Assembly: GCA_021613535.1 (NCBI GenBank)
Contig: CP075497.1
Location: 10,230,001 to 10,294,000, forward strand
Source: Adineta vaga
Lineage: Eukaryota; Rotifera
Length of the DNA stretch: 64,000 nt
Direction: 5' to 3'
Part shown: positions 47,071-59,162 of the stretch, piece by piece
Layout of the letters: each line of letters begins with the position of its first letter
Numbering within the stretch: the stretch's first letter is position 1
Program-made: the position numbers and the translations under genes
The notes under the pieces: generated by a model
Databases searched by the model: none
What the model was told of the DNA's origin: nothing
What the model saw: the letters and a program-made list of their open reading frames with translations, nothing else

Positions 47071-48390
47071 TTATTTGACTGATGCCGATGATTGAATCGG
47101 ATAATAGGTAATTTCATTCGATAAACGACGAACTTTGTTTGCAGGTAGTATCGATTCATTGCGTGTTCGTATTTTTTCAAGACGTTTTATTAACCAGACA
47201 AGTAAAATAATTATAAATATCTATTAAAATACATAAATTATTATTCTTGTAAAGCAAAAAAGAAGAAAAAAAACAATTTTACTTGAAGAAAGGCAACGCC
47301 AACTGTAACACATCCAAGTGTAACTAAATGCGTATGATAAAAATTGTAGAGTGCTGGCGAACAACCCTAATCAAAAATAAATAAAATGAAAGTTACTACA
47401 GAGAAAACCAATCATTTCATGCTATAGGTTTCGTAATTATGTCGCAATAGTTGAATTCAAAAAATTATCGTACTCAATCTCACAGGAAAGATAGCATCGG
47501 TTACTTTCCGTGACTTTTACAATCTAGAAACTTTGAAATACCTTGTAGAAAATATTTGATGGATGTTTGCCATATGGTTTTTGAGCACATTTTGGTTCAT
47601 ATGATTTACAACAACTATCAGGTACAGCTGAAGCCATTGATATATTAAAATTAGGATTCAATTGCCAATCCTATATTTATCATTAGAAATTATTTGGTTG
47701 AATAAAACACGTTCATCTTACTTTAAAGGATTTCGAACCACAACATCGTAACTAGGTATAGAAAGAAAATTATTATCACTGGAACGTAGATTTGAACAAG
47801 TTCACATACAAATTTTTGCATTTGATCAAATGTTTCAGTTTTCCCACTGTCAAATAAGTATTTATCTTGAATAGTTTCAAGTAAATTTTTTGATAAACGT
47901 TCTTCAAGCTAAATAACACTTCATTGTATTTCATAATTTCAAATTCAATCAACTTACATTAACTGTATAACCAAATTCTAATAAACTGGCTGTTATTTCA
48001 AAAGCAAATGTCAATGTCAATATTAATAATGTCTAAACAATTGATTTTACAAAAGAAATTCATTCTTTTCATTCAAAATATGCTTACTAATTTTAATCCT
48101 TTTTGATATTCATTCCATGAAGTAATAAACAGAACAATAATTGCTATACATGTAATTATTGCTGATAATAATAAGAAATAGGTTGTAGTTGTATAGAGAT
48201 ATGCCGATGCGAGTAAAGCATATTTATGTTTGGTTAAAATTGTCCAAGATGATAAATATAATAATAAAAGAACGGCTACGAAAAGAATAAAGCCGACAAT
48301 AATGATTGCAGCTTTAATACCGAATACACTACAGAATCCTTTATTATTTGAAGCAAGTCTATCAGATTTTTTTATTGGTGTTGAAGACAT
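47071..48390 (-). CDS. Tetraspanin
   Basis: Multi-exon gene from MSSTPIKKSDRLASNN to ...PIQSSASVK. Four membrane spans are visible: KAAIIIVGFILFVAVLLLLY, a second around FLLLSAIITCIAIIVLFI, a third around LLILTLTFAFEI, and the last around VTLGCVTVGVAFLQIFIIIL. The large extracellular loop has the diagnostic CCG (LRCCGSKSFKDW), then SCCKSYEPKC and GCSP, giving the expected six-cysteine pattern. Tetraspanins organise membrane microdomains with integrins and other partners. The cytoplasmic tail is basic (KRLEKIRTRNES). The subfamily is not resolvable by eye. Confidence 0.88.
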
Positions 48391-48990
48391 TTTTTTTTTG
48401 AAAAATTCTATTTGAAAGAAGAGAATGATAAACAATAGTAACTGATTACAATAAAGATGTTCTTGAAATAGACTTTCGTTTGAAATAGAAGGTTAGACAC
48501 ATGTTCAGGTGGTATACGATCTTTTCAGATCAAATTTCCTTCTGATTAACTAGTCGTGCCTTGTTTATTTCGCCTAGCCATTCGATTTTTATTTGTTTTT
48601 TTCCTGTTCTTATCCATGACTCGTAGATAGAATAGATTTAATATGGACTTCGATGATAACGAATAAGAAATTTCTATTGATAGATGTCGTTCTCAGCAAA
48701 TTCAATGTAATTCTTAATTCCTTTATCAACATGAAAGATATTGAAACAATTTCACAGAAGTGTCATGCTTTTAATCAGTTTTCACCATTTAAGTGTTTAA
48801 TCTTTCTACTTGATATTTTCAAGTTGTCCTTGTCTAACAATATTTCAAAGTCTTATTTGATTGAATATGATATTCCTCTCAATTTGAACTACATAGTTAC
48901 TACAATATTTTAGAAGGTCAATGAATTAAAAACTAGTATGTTGTCATGGTCCTTCTTCTTTATTAAAAAATGTATTTACGATAGAATTTA

Positions 48991-49022
<32 letters not shown>

Positions 49023-49039
49023 GTAACCACATCAAATGG
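48391..49039. other. Intergenic with (TA)n microsatellite
   Basis: 650 bases between the tetraspanin start and the next stop. A (TA) run of about 15 units occupies 48993-49022. An 86-codon open frame at 48653-48913 (+) has no coding character and is not called. Confidence 0.5.
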
Positions 49040-50524
49040 TTAAACTACTAGTCTTTTATCTATAACATTATGTAGATGATGATGATGATGATGATCAGTA
49101 AATCGTGAATGTAGATCAGATTTATAATTCTTCGTTTTTCTTATTGATTTTTGATAAGTCTTATTATTTAGTTGTCGAGATAATGTACCATAGTAATCAG
49201 ATGGATATCGATTCGTATTTCCTTTTTGTTGATGAATATGTGTAATTGATGGTAAATAATCGGTTTGATTATAAAGTACAGATGTATACGGAGGATGATG
49301 AGTTTGGTCAGTAGTATCATATAAAACATCCACAACTTGAACATCAGAATTCACATATGCACCTGAAGATGAACGACGACGGATATGAATATGTTGTTGA
49401 TGAGATTCATCCTGATGATTTTGTAAATGTGTTTGATAATAGACATGATTATTTTCAGAAGGAATTGAAGGATGATGGTGAGAGTGATGATGATGACGAT
49501 GATGGGATTGAGAATGATTTTGTTGTGAAGAAGTATGAGGATGATAATTATCATCGTCATTCATATCAGACGTAAAAAAATGTTTATCCGAATTTTTTGA
49601 TTGAGGTTTTGTTCGATTTGCAATCGGCTTCGATGTTATCAATAAATTACTTAGATTTTGAGATTGTTTATTTGAAATCGATTGTAGATAATGATCAGTC
49701 CATTCATTATCATTCGTAAGTTTACGACGTTCCGGTATTATTTTTCGTGTCATTTGTTGTTCACGATATTCATTGTTGTCTACATCTTTTAATGGTATAT
49801 AACGCTTTTTTGTTGGTTGTTGCTGTTGATTATTCTCATGATTTTGATGAAGTATTACATATGGTGGTGTGACAGAATTTTTCTCAGAATAATCATAATG
49901 TTGTTTATTTTGATTTGTTTGAGGATTTGATAGATCATTCTGACGGGATTTTTGTGTTCGTTTTTTCGGTTTAATCGATAAAGTTGTCAGTGCAGGTTGA
50001 GGATGATATTTTGAAGGATCAGATGTAGCATACGGAATTCTTTTATTTTGATTTGCTTGCCGTTGACGTGCAATCCAATCTGGATTTTTTACTTTATAAT
50101 AATACCAATAAGGATAATAATTATCACCGGTATCAGATGGTTTTAATTGTGGAATTGGTACTAAATTTCCTTGACCAGGTGGTGCTTTACGAAGATTTTG
50201 CTTCTTTATCTTCTCTTCTTTTTGTTGGCGTTGATGTTGAATAGCAATTGGTATTCCATTCTCTGGCATATTATTGTATGTATATCGAAGACTATGAGGT
50301 GTTTTCCGAGGAGATAAACGTGAAGATGGTATTGGTGTTGGTAATCGGTTGTTGCTTGAACTAATCATTTGACCGGTATCATTAGATGAAGTAATTGATG
50401 ATCGTTCAGAAATATAAATGTCTTCATCATTATCATCAGCAGCAACAAGATAATTTGTTGAATTATCACTTCTTTGTTGTATATCCCAATTTTTTAAATA
50501 CTCTTTTTTTATATGATAAGTCAT
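49040..50524 (-). CDS. His/Gln/Asn-rich 494-residue protein, unknown
   Basis: An uninterrupted single-exon frame of 494 codons, unusual in this intron-rich window, so it is surely coding or recently so. It begins MTYHIKKEYLKNWDIQQRSD. A more ordered segment lies near residues 120-180 (NYYPYWYYYKVKNPDWIARQ, IPYATSDPSKYHPQPALT). The rest is rich in Asn, Gln, His and Ser, with a poly-His block (SHHRHHHHSHHHPS) and a His run close to the C-terminus. No signal peptide, membrane span or known domain is visible. The aromatic segment may be the conserved functional core. It could be a cytoskeletal or RNA-granule protein; both are guesses. Confidence 0.72.
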   Translation of the reverse strand: MTYHIKKEYLKNWDIQQRSDNSTNYLVAADDNDEDIYISERSSITSSNDTGQMISSSNNRLPTPIPSSRLSPRKTPHSLRYTYNNMPENGIPIAIQHQRQQKEEKIKKQNLRKAPPGQGNLVPIPQLKPSDTGDNYYPYWYYYKVKNPDWIARQRQANQNKRIPYATSDPSKYHPQPALTTLSIKPKKRTQKSRQNDLSNPQTNQNKQHYDYSEKNSVTPPYVILHQNHENNQQQQPTKKRYIPLKDVDNNEYREQQMTRKIIPERRKLTNDNEWTDHYLQSISNKQSQNLSNLLITSKPIANRTKPQSKNSDKHFFTSDMNDDDNYHPHTSSQQNHSQSHHRHHHHSHHHPSIPSENNHVYYQTHLQNHQDESHQQHIHIRRRSSSGAYVNSDVQVVDVLYDTTDQTHHPPYTSVLYNQTDYLPSITHIHQQKGNTNRYPSDYYGTLSRQLNNKTYQKSIRKTKNYKSDLHSRFTDHHHHHHLHNVIDKRLVV

Positions 50525-51836
50525 GTTTAACTTTTAACGTTTTTGAAGTAATATGAAAAGTAATTGACTGATAGAAAAATAGGAGAAAAGAAAAAAGAAT
50601 TGATCAGATTCTCTGTTCTTGATCGAATCGATTTGTTTTGTTTGAGTTTAAGTGTGTCGACAGTCAGAATATATCCATATTAACAATGTCGTCGAGCACA
50701 ATTTCTAAAAAAAGTTATAAGCAGATATATAAATGAAAGTTAAATCAACAAGATGATTGTGTACTATTGATTTAAAAAAAGAGTGTCAGTAGTCGTTGTT
50801 ATAAAAAACTGAGAAAAAGAAAGAGAAATGATACCGTACAAGTTCATAAGTAAATATTGACGTATGATTTTTGATTAATTGGATTGACAGACATCATCAT
50901 CACATACTCATAACACTTTTATTATAACGATAGCCGATGAATATTCTGATACGTAGCTATTTTGATCATTAGGAAAAAAAATCGAAAAATATTTCGAAGG
51001 TTTCTTCTGATAAAAATGGTTATTTATTCATATATATATATACTCTCATGCTTTCTGTTTATTAGAAAATAATATACTATAAATCAAATTTGAATAAGAA
51101 TTTTGATGAATATGAATATTTAATGAAATATATTTTTCGGTAATTATTAAAATGACATGTTAGGTACATTGAATACATTTGACATAAACCAGATATCATT
51201 CATCGGAACATTAATAATTTGCACGTTGCTTTTTTCAAATTCAATCAAGAGGAACTTTATTGATAATTAACAGAACTAATACCATGAAAATTATTTGACA
51301 TTTACGGAATAGATAACCAAGGAGATTCGATATATGAAACCAGATGTATTTGTCATAAACCACTGCATAAAACGAATCAAAGTCACTGGCTAAATTATAA
51401 AGAACCAAACATCTCATTGCATAGTAAAGTCGAAAGTATAGAAACATAACAACGGATTCTCGATTAGTCGTTATTATTACAAGCATGTATACCATCTTAT
51501 AATGTACATTACACCAACTTTTATTCAAATTCGAAGCAGAAAATAACTAGTCTTGCATTAAATTGATTTCCAAATACCAAAAAAGTCAGAGAAAATGTCG
51601 ATAGAAATATTTTTACAGACATATAAAGTGGATTTTTCGTTTAGCAAATACAGAGCACATATAATAAATCGTTTTCAAAATTATTTCACAAATAAACTAT
51701 AAGTTAAACATAAATTCCAATGGTTTTACTTGATTCTTCAATTTAATATCATAACGAACAGTTTAATTTTGTCGTCAGTGATTACTTTTTCCTTTAAAAA
51801 CTAATCTTCACAATGAAGTGTAGAATAGTTACACAC
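50525..51836. other. Intergenic region upstream of 5S cluster
   Basis: 1.3 kb, AT-rich. An open frame of 95 codons (51241-51528, -) looks membrane-protein-like but has no supporting splice sites or family marks. No tRNA, SL RNA or repeat was seen before the first 5S copy. Confidence 0.4.
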
Positions 51837-51955
51837 GCTTACGGCCATACCACGTTGAATACACCAGTTCTCGTCCGATCACTGAAGTTAAGCAACGTCG
51901 GGCTCGGTTAGTACTTGGATGGGTGACCGCCTGGGAATACCGAGTGTCGTAAGCT
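51837..51955 (+). rRNA. 5S ribosomal RNA, copy 1
   Basis: This 119-nt gene has the eukaryotic 5S signatures ACGGCCATACCACGTTGAAT at the start and GGTTAGTACTTGGATGGGTG in the 3' half. The ends GCTTACG and CGTAAGC pair as helix I. Internal Pol III control elements are intact (A-box AGTTAAGCAACG, C-box GATGGGTGACCGCC). A T-run after CGTAAGC terminates transcription. Confidence 0.97.
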
Positions 51956-52257
51956 TTTTATCATCAATTTTTCTTAATCTTTTAGATTAATACTTTCTCA
52001 CGTAGAAGTTTCACTCGATCTTTATTTTTGTCATAGCGAATTGTCCACAAATCACTGTTCAAGTAGTTACTACACACCGTATCGTTGTCAATTTGTATAA
52101 GTACACTAGCCAGATGATGGTATTCTATGGCGGTTTTGTTAGTTTTTTTTGTAACTACTAACAAGCATTGATAGTTTTCACTTCAAAATAGAGGAAAGTC
52201 GAAAACTGATATACGATCAAGTTAGAACTAAAAGTGACAAATACTCGTTAGTTGTAC
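51956..52257 (+). repeat. 5S spacer 1
   Basis: Non-transcribed spacer of about 302 bp, starting with the T-rich Pol III terminator. It is repeated after copy 2 with small indels in its first two thirds and near-identity in its last 85 or so bases. I found no spliced-leader or other RNA gene in it. Confidence 0.75.
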
Positions 52258-52380
52258 GCTTACGGCCATACCACGTTGAATACACCAGTTCTCGTCCGAT
52301 CACTGAAGTAAGGCAAAACGTCGGGCTCGGTTAGTACTTGGATGGGTGACCGCCTGGGAATGTACCGAGTGTCGTAAGCT
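52258..52380 (+). rRNA. 5S ribosomal RNA, copy 2 (variant, possibly defective)
   Basis: This copy is 123 nt instead of 119. The A-box region reads AGTAAGGCAAAACG instead of AGTTAAGCAACG, a net gain of 2 bases. A second 2-base insertion gives GGGAATGTACCGAG for GGGAATACCGAG. Both lie in normally invariant parts. The rest equals copies 1 and 3. It may be a pseudogene or the result of consensus errors in a tandem repeat. Confidence 0.9.
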
Positions 52381-52689
52381 TTTTATCATCAATTTTTCTT
52401 AATCTTTTAGATTAATAAACTTTTCTCACGTAGAAGTTCACTCGATCTTATATTTTTTGTCATAAGCGAATTGTCCACAAATCACTGTTCAAGTAAGTTT
52501 ACTACACACCATACGTTGTCCTGTAATTTGTATAAGTCACTAGCCAGATGATCGTATTCTATGGCGTACTATTAGTTTTTTTTGTAACTACTAACAAGCA
52601 TCATAGTTTTCACTTCAAAATAGAGGAAAGTCGAAAACTGATATACGATCAAGTTAGAACTAAAAGTGACAAATACTCGTTAGTTGTAC
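52381..52689 (+). repeat. 5S spacer 2
   Basis: Second copy of the 5S spacer (about 309 bp). Its first 210 or so bases differ from spacer 1 by many one- to three-base indels. The last 85 or so bases before the next 5S gene are essentially identical. Confidence 0.75.
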
Positions 52690-52808
52690 GCTTACGGCCA
52701 TACCACGTTGAATACACCAGTTCTCGTCCGATCACTGAAGTTAAGCAACGTCGGGCTCGGTTAGTACTTGGATGGGTGACCGCCTGGGAATACCGAGTGT
52801 CGTAAGCT
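52690..52808 (+). rRNA. 5S ribosomal RNA, copy 3
   Basis: 119 nt, identical to copy 1 throughout as far as I can compare, with an intact A-box and C-box and a T-run terminator after CGTAAGC. Downstream sequence diverges from the spacer within about 10 bases, so this is the end of the array. Confidence 0.97.
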
Positions 52809-53227
52809 TTTTTATCATTTGTTTTTGATTGAGAAGAAGTTCTGTTCATTGGCAATACTTTATTCAAAAAATAAAATCGTAAAATATAAGACATTTTTTT
52901 TTCTTTCACTCGGATTAACCGTTTATTATAGGATGATTACTGCTTCAACTTTGTTGAATCGTTCATACATATGATGATATTTTAAGAAGTAGATCTCGTA
53001 GTTTTCGATGTTCGACGATCATTCATCTGCAAAGAAAATAGAAAGGAAATGTTAGAGAACGTAATTATGTTAAATGCATGAAGAATTAATCAGCAAATTT
53101 GATATCATTTGTGCATATATACAAAGGTGCATGTGTGGAATAGAAACAGAAGAATATGTGTTTAAATAGTGCAATTTTATGTGATGATAATGTAGTCGAA
53201 AAAAATTAGTGGATACATTAGTGCAAT
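52809..53227. other. 3' flank of the death-domain gene, possible alternative exon
   Basis: AT-rich spacer between the 5S array and the next gene's stop. On the minus strand TTTCTTTGCAG at 53027-53037 precedes a short open stretch (53026-52982) reading MNDRRTSKTTRSTS and TAA. It could be an alternative last exon of the death-domain gene. Confidence 0.35.
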
Positions 53228-55654
53228 TCAGTGTGTGGCCGAAGTGCGGTGTCTTCTAACCGGTCGTATGGGGGCGATACCAATAGTTGAATACGAATAT
53301 GTGTCATGTGTGGTAATAGCACCTGTTTTTATTTTATCAAATAAATGATTTAACTTTCGATTTAAATCTTCAATTTCTTTCTTCCTTGGATCAACATCTT
53401 CATGTATATCATTGATGGACACTTTGGGTTTAAGAATACGTCGTTCAATATTTTGTACTATATCTGGCCGACGTACCTTACGAAGTGCTCCAATTAGATC
53501 ATCAAGTACTGCACGTGTATGGAAACGTCGCCATTTGTTTAACGCATCTGCTGCTTGCGCCTATATCAGATAATTCATATAGATATAAATCATATCGAAA
53601 AATTCAAATCTATACACACATGATGGACATCTCCACGATGATATTTATCATCTATGTATTCAATATCTTTGGAAATTTCTTCTTGACCACGTGCTGGATA
53701 AAATGGTAATTGCCAATAAAGTCGAGTCCAAATGGGACCGATACTTTTTGCTGTAAGACGTATAGCTTTAGAAAGATCGTCTGAAATGCAAGGAATCGTA
53801 ATATTATCAGTTTAGTTCACGAAATAAGATTGAATAGTTCTTACCATTTTCACTTTCACCTGATCGTCTTGATCGAATTGGTAATGAATAAAATATTTTC
53901 TGTGGTAAATCATTTGTTGATCGACATCTATAAATATTTCGCAAAATATCTCGACAACTGACTACACGATTAAATTCATTTTCTCTTAAAATTTTCTCTT
54001 CCAGTGCAACTTGTGCTTCTTGAGAAAGTCGTTTATGTTCTGTGCGCATAGCTGCTAATTCTTCTCTACGTTGTTTAAAAAAAGCTATACGTCCTTTAAT
54101 AGTTTCCATTTGTGCTTTTAATTTTGGTAATTCTCGAGCAAATTGTTTGATTTCTTGTTGAAATCGTTCGATTGATAAACGATTATCTACCGCATCAGAT
54201 TCTTCAGCTGCTTGAAGCATTTTCTTCAATTGATCATCATATACTTCTGATGTTAAACGTTTCGATAAATAGTCTCGTTCCTTCGCATCTAAACGTTCTT
54301 CAAGTTCCTCAAGTTTTTCTGCATTAGCTTCATTTTCTTTTTCAGCTTTATTTAATTGCATTTGAAACGAATCAGCCTAGTTAAAAGAAAATAGAATATC
54401 AATTATGTTCGCTTCTTTCATTACTCGATGTTCAACATGACTAAGATGTGCTTTGGCAAATTCGAAATTTTTCTTTTCTTCAACAAATTTTTCATCCAAT
54501 ACTTTCAATGACCTAAAAATCGAAATGTATTCTATCAATTGATTCATTTCAGGAAATCTTTACGTTTGAATAAATGATGTATATTTTGAATCTTCATTTA
54601 ACCAAGTGCGAAGAGCTTGTACAGCTCGTCGAGCTTCAATATAACATTCAGGTAAGGTAAAAATGTATGAAAGTGATGTACAATCACAACGAACAGCTAA
54701 TTCTTGACATTCTTTGGATAAAGTTGACATAACAATACCACGAGTATCTTCCGAACGTTGTTGCATTTCTGATAAGATTTTCATCGACTTATTCACTTGA
54801 AATATATGTGTCCAACGTGATTTTTCATATGTATATGCTGTTTCAACATAATGATCCTAGTAAAGACAATATACATATGAAAAAAAAGAATCGCAAATAG
54901 AAATAGAAAGATTTCATTCATTCCAGAAAACAAACAATAGAATTATCATGCACATGCAAGATATACCTTTCTTCTGCATTATATTCGTTGAATATTCTAA
55001 AAAGAATTGTTATGTCATCTCAAAATAAAGGAATTTCTTCATTCAGATTTTTACATAATGACAGGAACTTTCTATTTCCTGAACGATAAGGAGATGTTTT
55101 ATTTGATAAATAGAGCATTTTAATAAGAAAATAGTACTCACAGGTGGTCGGTCATTTCTTCGTTTTTGAACAACTTCTTGAATATTTTCAATGTCATAAA
55201 AAGAAAGAAAATACTGTTCCATTAAATTCATACATTCAGCTATTTTATTTGCTAAAAGTGGCATTTTCGAATGAAGTTGATCATTTGTTTTATCCAGAAT
55301 ATTTTTCAATAAATTGATAGTTTCATCTGATATTGAATCACCAAAATTTCCTGTCCTGGCTTCAGTCAATAGATCTCGTGCTGTTTTACCATTTCGAATA
55401 TCACTTAATAAACGTGCGTTTCGTAATTGATTCAATGGTCCTGCCCATGCAATAAGTGTATTAACAGATTGTGGTCGTCTGGCTGTTTCAACTTTAGGTT
55501 TGATATTAACTGCAGCTGATGTCTCTTGATAATATTCATTTTCGATTTCATTAACATATGTTAAACATTCCTTAAGAGCAATGTCAAGAAATTTGTAGAT
55601 TTGATCGTAAGAAGATGGTTCATTTGTTTTAGACCAAACTTTTGGTGGTTGCAT
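53228..55654 (-). CDS. Coiled-coil protein with C-terminal death-like domain
   Basis: Several exons run from MQPPKVWSKTNEPSSYDQIY to ...RRHRTSATH. The N-terminal third is helical (LLSDIRNGKTARDLLTEART, CMNLMEQYFLSFYDIE). The centre is a long coiled coil (LNKAEKENEANAEKLEELEE, IKQFARELPKLKAQMETIKG). The C-terminal part, encoded at about 53790-53430, fits a death domain: IGPIWTRLYWQL, KDIEYIDDKYHRGDVHHAQA, ADALNKWRRFHTRAVLDDLI, GALRKVRRPDIVQNIE, with the usual Trp and the six-helix spacing. Death domains form signalling oligomers in apoptosis and innate immunity. I do not know a named family with this architecture. Domain assignment is inference from pattern. The start is taken at the first ATG of the first exon, preceded by pyrimidine-rich leader sequence. 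Confidence 0.75.
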
Positions 55655-56496
55655 TGAATTGACTTTTATTTTGGATACGATTATCCTTAAATAAAAGATG
55701 AAAAAGAAATGAAAAGTAATGAGAAAAGAATGTAGTGAGAAGTAGAAGAAAAAGAATTACAAAAGTTATTTTTTGTTTTAAATCGATCCTTGAGACGTGA
55801 GTTTCATCATAAGATATTTTTTACTTTTTTTCTCTTCTTCTTCTTTATTCTTCTTTACTTTTCTTTCTCTTCAGCGACAACAACAACAACACAATTACAA
55901 GATTTTTGTTTGGTATCGATGTTGTTGTTATCGTAAACGACACCGAAACTCTTTTAGTATGATGAGTGAAAAAGAATTAAAGAAACAAAAAAATCCTATC
56001 TAATCGAAATCAATGTGTAAAGCATTGACTATTCAACGAGAAGAAGAAAAGGAAGAAAAACGTTTTAACAGTCAGTGAGATCTCATTTTACAACAAAGCA
56101 GTTGAAATGGATAAAGAGATTGTTCTTTCTCTTCAGTAAACTATCGTTCTGTTAGATTTTTCTTTTCTTTTTTTTTTCAAATCATAAATTATGCTCGAGA
56201 GTCATTAAGTAGAGAAGAGAAGAGAAAAATGTAAAGCAACATTTAATGTTGGAGTCGTCACCATGTAAATCTCATTTTTTTTGCATTATTAAGTATTGAA
56301 ATTTAATCGACAAGCAACACTGTTCTTGGACTATTTTTATTAGATTTTTGTTTTCTTTTTATGAGAAAAGTAAAATTTTAATCTGTGCGTTTGAAATATG
56401 AAATAACGAAGTTAAACAGTTATTCGAAGAAACAAAACATGAAAACATAAATTCATCTTTACAAATGCGAACGGATTAAAGAAAAACAAGTTATAT
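55655..56496. other. Promoter region of the death-domain gene / 3' flank of KIAA2013-like gene
   Basis: About 840 bases, AT-rich, with several pyrimidine-rich tracts (for example about 55820-55875). No gene or repeat is apparent. Confidence 0.4.
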
Positions 56497-59162
56497 TTAT
56501 AGAACACGAGCCCTTGTGTAGGTTGGTAATGTATGTTTAAAAAATCCCATTTCATTCAGAATGATTTTCAATAAAAATAAATGAAAAATAATGATTAAAA
56601 ATGCTAATACAATCCAGAAGAGTACCGGCAAACCACCAAGTTTATGGCCATGTCGATGAAGTGCAAGTACATCATGTGCATGAGGGGGAGCTAAATAAAA
56701 ACAAAGTGTTCAATAGATTTACAATTGATGTAAAAAAAAAGAAAGAAAGAAATGTATACCTATTTCGACTTCTTTTACATGTAATGTGTCTTTTAACTGT
56801 ACCATATATTCAAAATCTTCGGCAATGTAAAGAATTGCTGTTGGTGGACTTGTCATTTTTACAGGAAATCGAATTGGTTCACGGCTAGAAATTAAAGAAA
56901 AAAATAAAATAAACTACTTTTTTCTTGGTTTGTACCTCGATCAACTGTCAACTCGGTATTTCAGAGAAAGGAAAACCTCGACAAACCTTAGTTTTGTTGG
57001 TGGATCCAAACAGCCAGCATCACATGCATATGCTTGAGCATTGTCATTATCAATAGATACATCAATCACAGCACGATTATCGTGTGCAACTGTAATACTT
57101 ATATTCACATGATATTGTTTACCAAAATTAATAGAACGAAAAAACATATCACGATGAAGTTCTTTGGGATCTAAATACATTTCAAGATGATGTGTACGAA
57201 AACGTATACCACCAATAGAAAGTAACATTGATTGAAGAACACCATCAGCCCCTAGAAAAAAATGAATGCACTTCAGAAAATTCTAATCAATAAAAATCAT
57301 TCAGATAACATACCACTTCGCATCAATGTGAAACAACCTTTTCTAGATAATGTTGAACGCCATAAATGGGCTAACTGAGAAACAGCAAGATCATCACCAG
57401 GTGTGATCCATAATTTTTCACCGATTCTATTAACAAAAGAATCGTTTTTATTACTCCTTCAGAGTAGAAACTTACAATGTTGAATGACTCTCATAACATT
57501 GATCCATTTGAAAAAGACTTTGATTGAATTCATTTCTTTTGACTTCATCAATATTGAATTCATAAATCGGTGATGGTGTGGAACAAAGAACATAATAAAT
57601 CGTTCGATTGATAATATCACCATTCATTGCTGATGGTGCTAATGAACGACTGATTCGAAAACCACTTTGCCATATCGATGACCATGTATTAATATGTTCT
57701 TTTAATAGTCGAACTGTTGATATCGATAAAGCACTTGCCATATCTTCTTTAGCTTGTTTTTGTAATCTATTTTTCCATTCGTCAAAATAAGTTTCATTCA
57801 GAATTGAAGTTTTCGTAAGAGGTTGAGAGAATTTAACAACAGTTAAAATCGTTTGTTTTTCTAAGCTAGAAAAAAACCAAGATGAATGATATTCAATGAA
57901 ACTAATTGACATAATAAGTAGATTTTTATTCGAACATACCTACCGGATTTCACATGAGTATTAGAAATGACTTTGTTAGTTATGATAACATAAATAATAA
58001 GATTATTTTGTCGTGTGGATAATTGATTAGTTATCATTAGATAGATATCTTTCGATGAATCGAATTGAACATTTTGTTCATCCAATTGTTTTACATCGAT
58101 TTTCGATATTTGACTTTTTTGTTGTAATTCAAGATCAAATGTATGTTCACTGGGATTGATTATTTCAATTTCTTGAACAATCAATGATGGTCTTTGTCGA
58201 TGAACATATAATGTTTGTGTCACATGTGCAGAACGTTCTTGACTAAATTTAAAACATTGAATACGTCTTACAAGACCTTGTTTCATTTGTACTATTGTTA
58301 CACTGGAAGCTTCCCATGTATCAGACGAAATATGAACAATTGGAGAATAACCACTAGATATAAATGGGGAACGAATATCAGTTAAAAGTTGAATTTGAGA
58401 TTGACTTGACAAGGATAAACCAAGATAACCATTGCCTACATCGAAAATGAAATAAAACATAGTTCAATCTATCAATAAGATTTCGTCACTTACCTGTAAA
58501 TGGCAGACTAACAATTTCTCCATACTGAATTGGTTCATGATTGAAAATCGTACTCATTTCTTCATGATCACGTGAAAATTGTTCTAATCGATTTCGTAAA
58601 CATCGATCATAATTTACTAAGAAATACGAAAGAATAATTCATAAGTTCATTAATTATTTTTTCTTTTTATCAAAAACATACTATTTTTTTGTGTTACTTC
58701 ATGAGGCATCCATCTAGTAAGCAGATAGAAGATAATAATAGCACCAATAATGAGACAGAAGAACGGTCGACGAGATCTAAATAGAAATAAAAATTAGTTC
58801 AAAAATTAAAAAACAAACTTGACTAAATTAATTAGATTAAACAAAAGTTTTAGATATATTCTATGACAAACTAGAAAATCCTACTGTCGAATAATATAAT
58901 ATCTGCCTTTGATCGTTATACCAAAATGCATCTTTATCACAGAGAAAAGGAAAGAATTTCTATAACCTAAAGGGATCAAACCATCATTTCAATGCGAATC
59001 AACTTATCGAATTTGAGACTCACCTACCTTCGTTTCAAACGACGATATGTGTATGTAATACCATAACGACGATCAATATCTTTGAAGAGATTCTGCAGAA
59101 TTCGAATGGATAAAAATGTTCAATAAACTACAAATAAATCTTACTCTGAGATTTATAGTCAT
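56497..59162 (-). CDS. KIAA2013-like conserved membrane glycoprotein
   Basis: A multi-exon gene starting [21 protein letters not shown] signal anchor near the N-terminus ([20 protein letters not shown]) precedes a large luminal domain: [103 protein letters not shown] second span ([20 protein letters not shown]) follows the conserved [10 protein letters not shown] and leaves a short tail. Layout, length (about 600-700 residues) and the HGHxxGGLP element before the last span fit the uncharacterised animal family KIAA2013. The GNGYLG element recalls (alpha/alpha)6 glycosidases such as GH65. An enzymatic role is a guess, since I cannot point to a catalytic acid. Confidence 0.7.

Noticed and set aside
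48653-48913. 86-codon open frame on the plus strand
   Set aside because: It is AT-driven, with no domain or splice context, and lies between two minus-strand genes.
49351-49575. Overlapping frames opposite the His/Gln-rich gene
   Set aside because: These are mirror images of its CAT/CAC-rich low-complexity sequence.
51241-51528. 95-codon membrane-like frame on the minus strand
   Set aside because: The composition follows AT content. There are no family marks or intron signals, so it is probably chance.
51956-52689. Spliced-leader RNA gene in the 5S spacers, as in some animals
   Set aside because: I looked on both strands for a leader followed by a donor and an Sm-like site and saw none.
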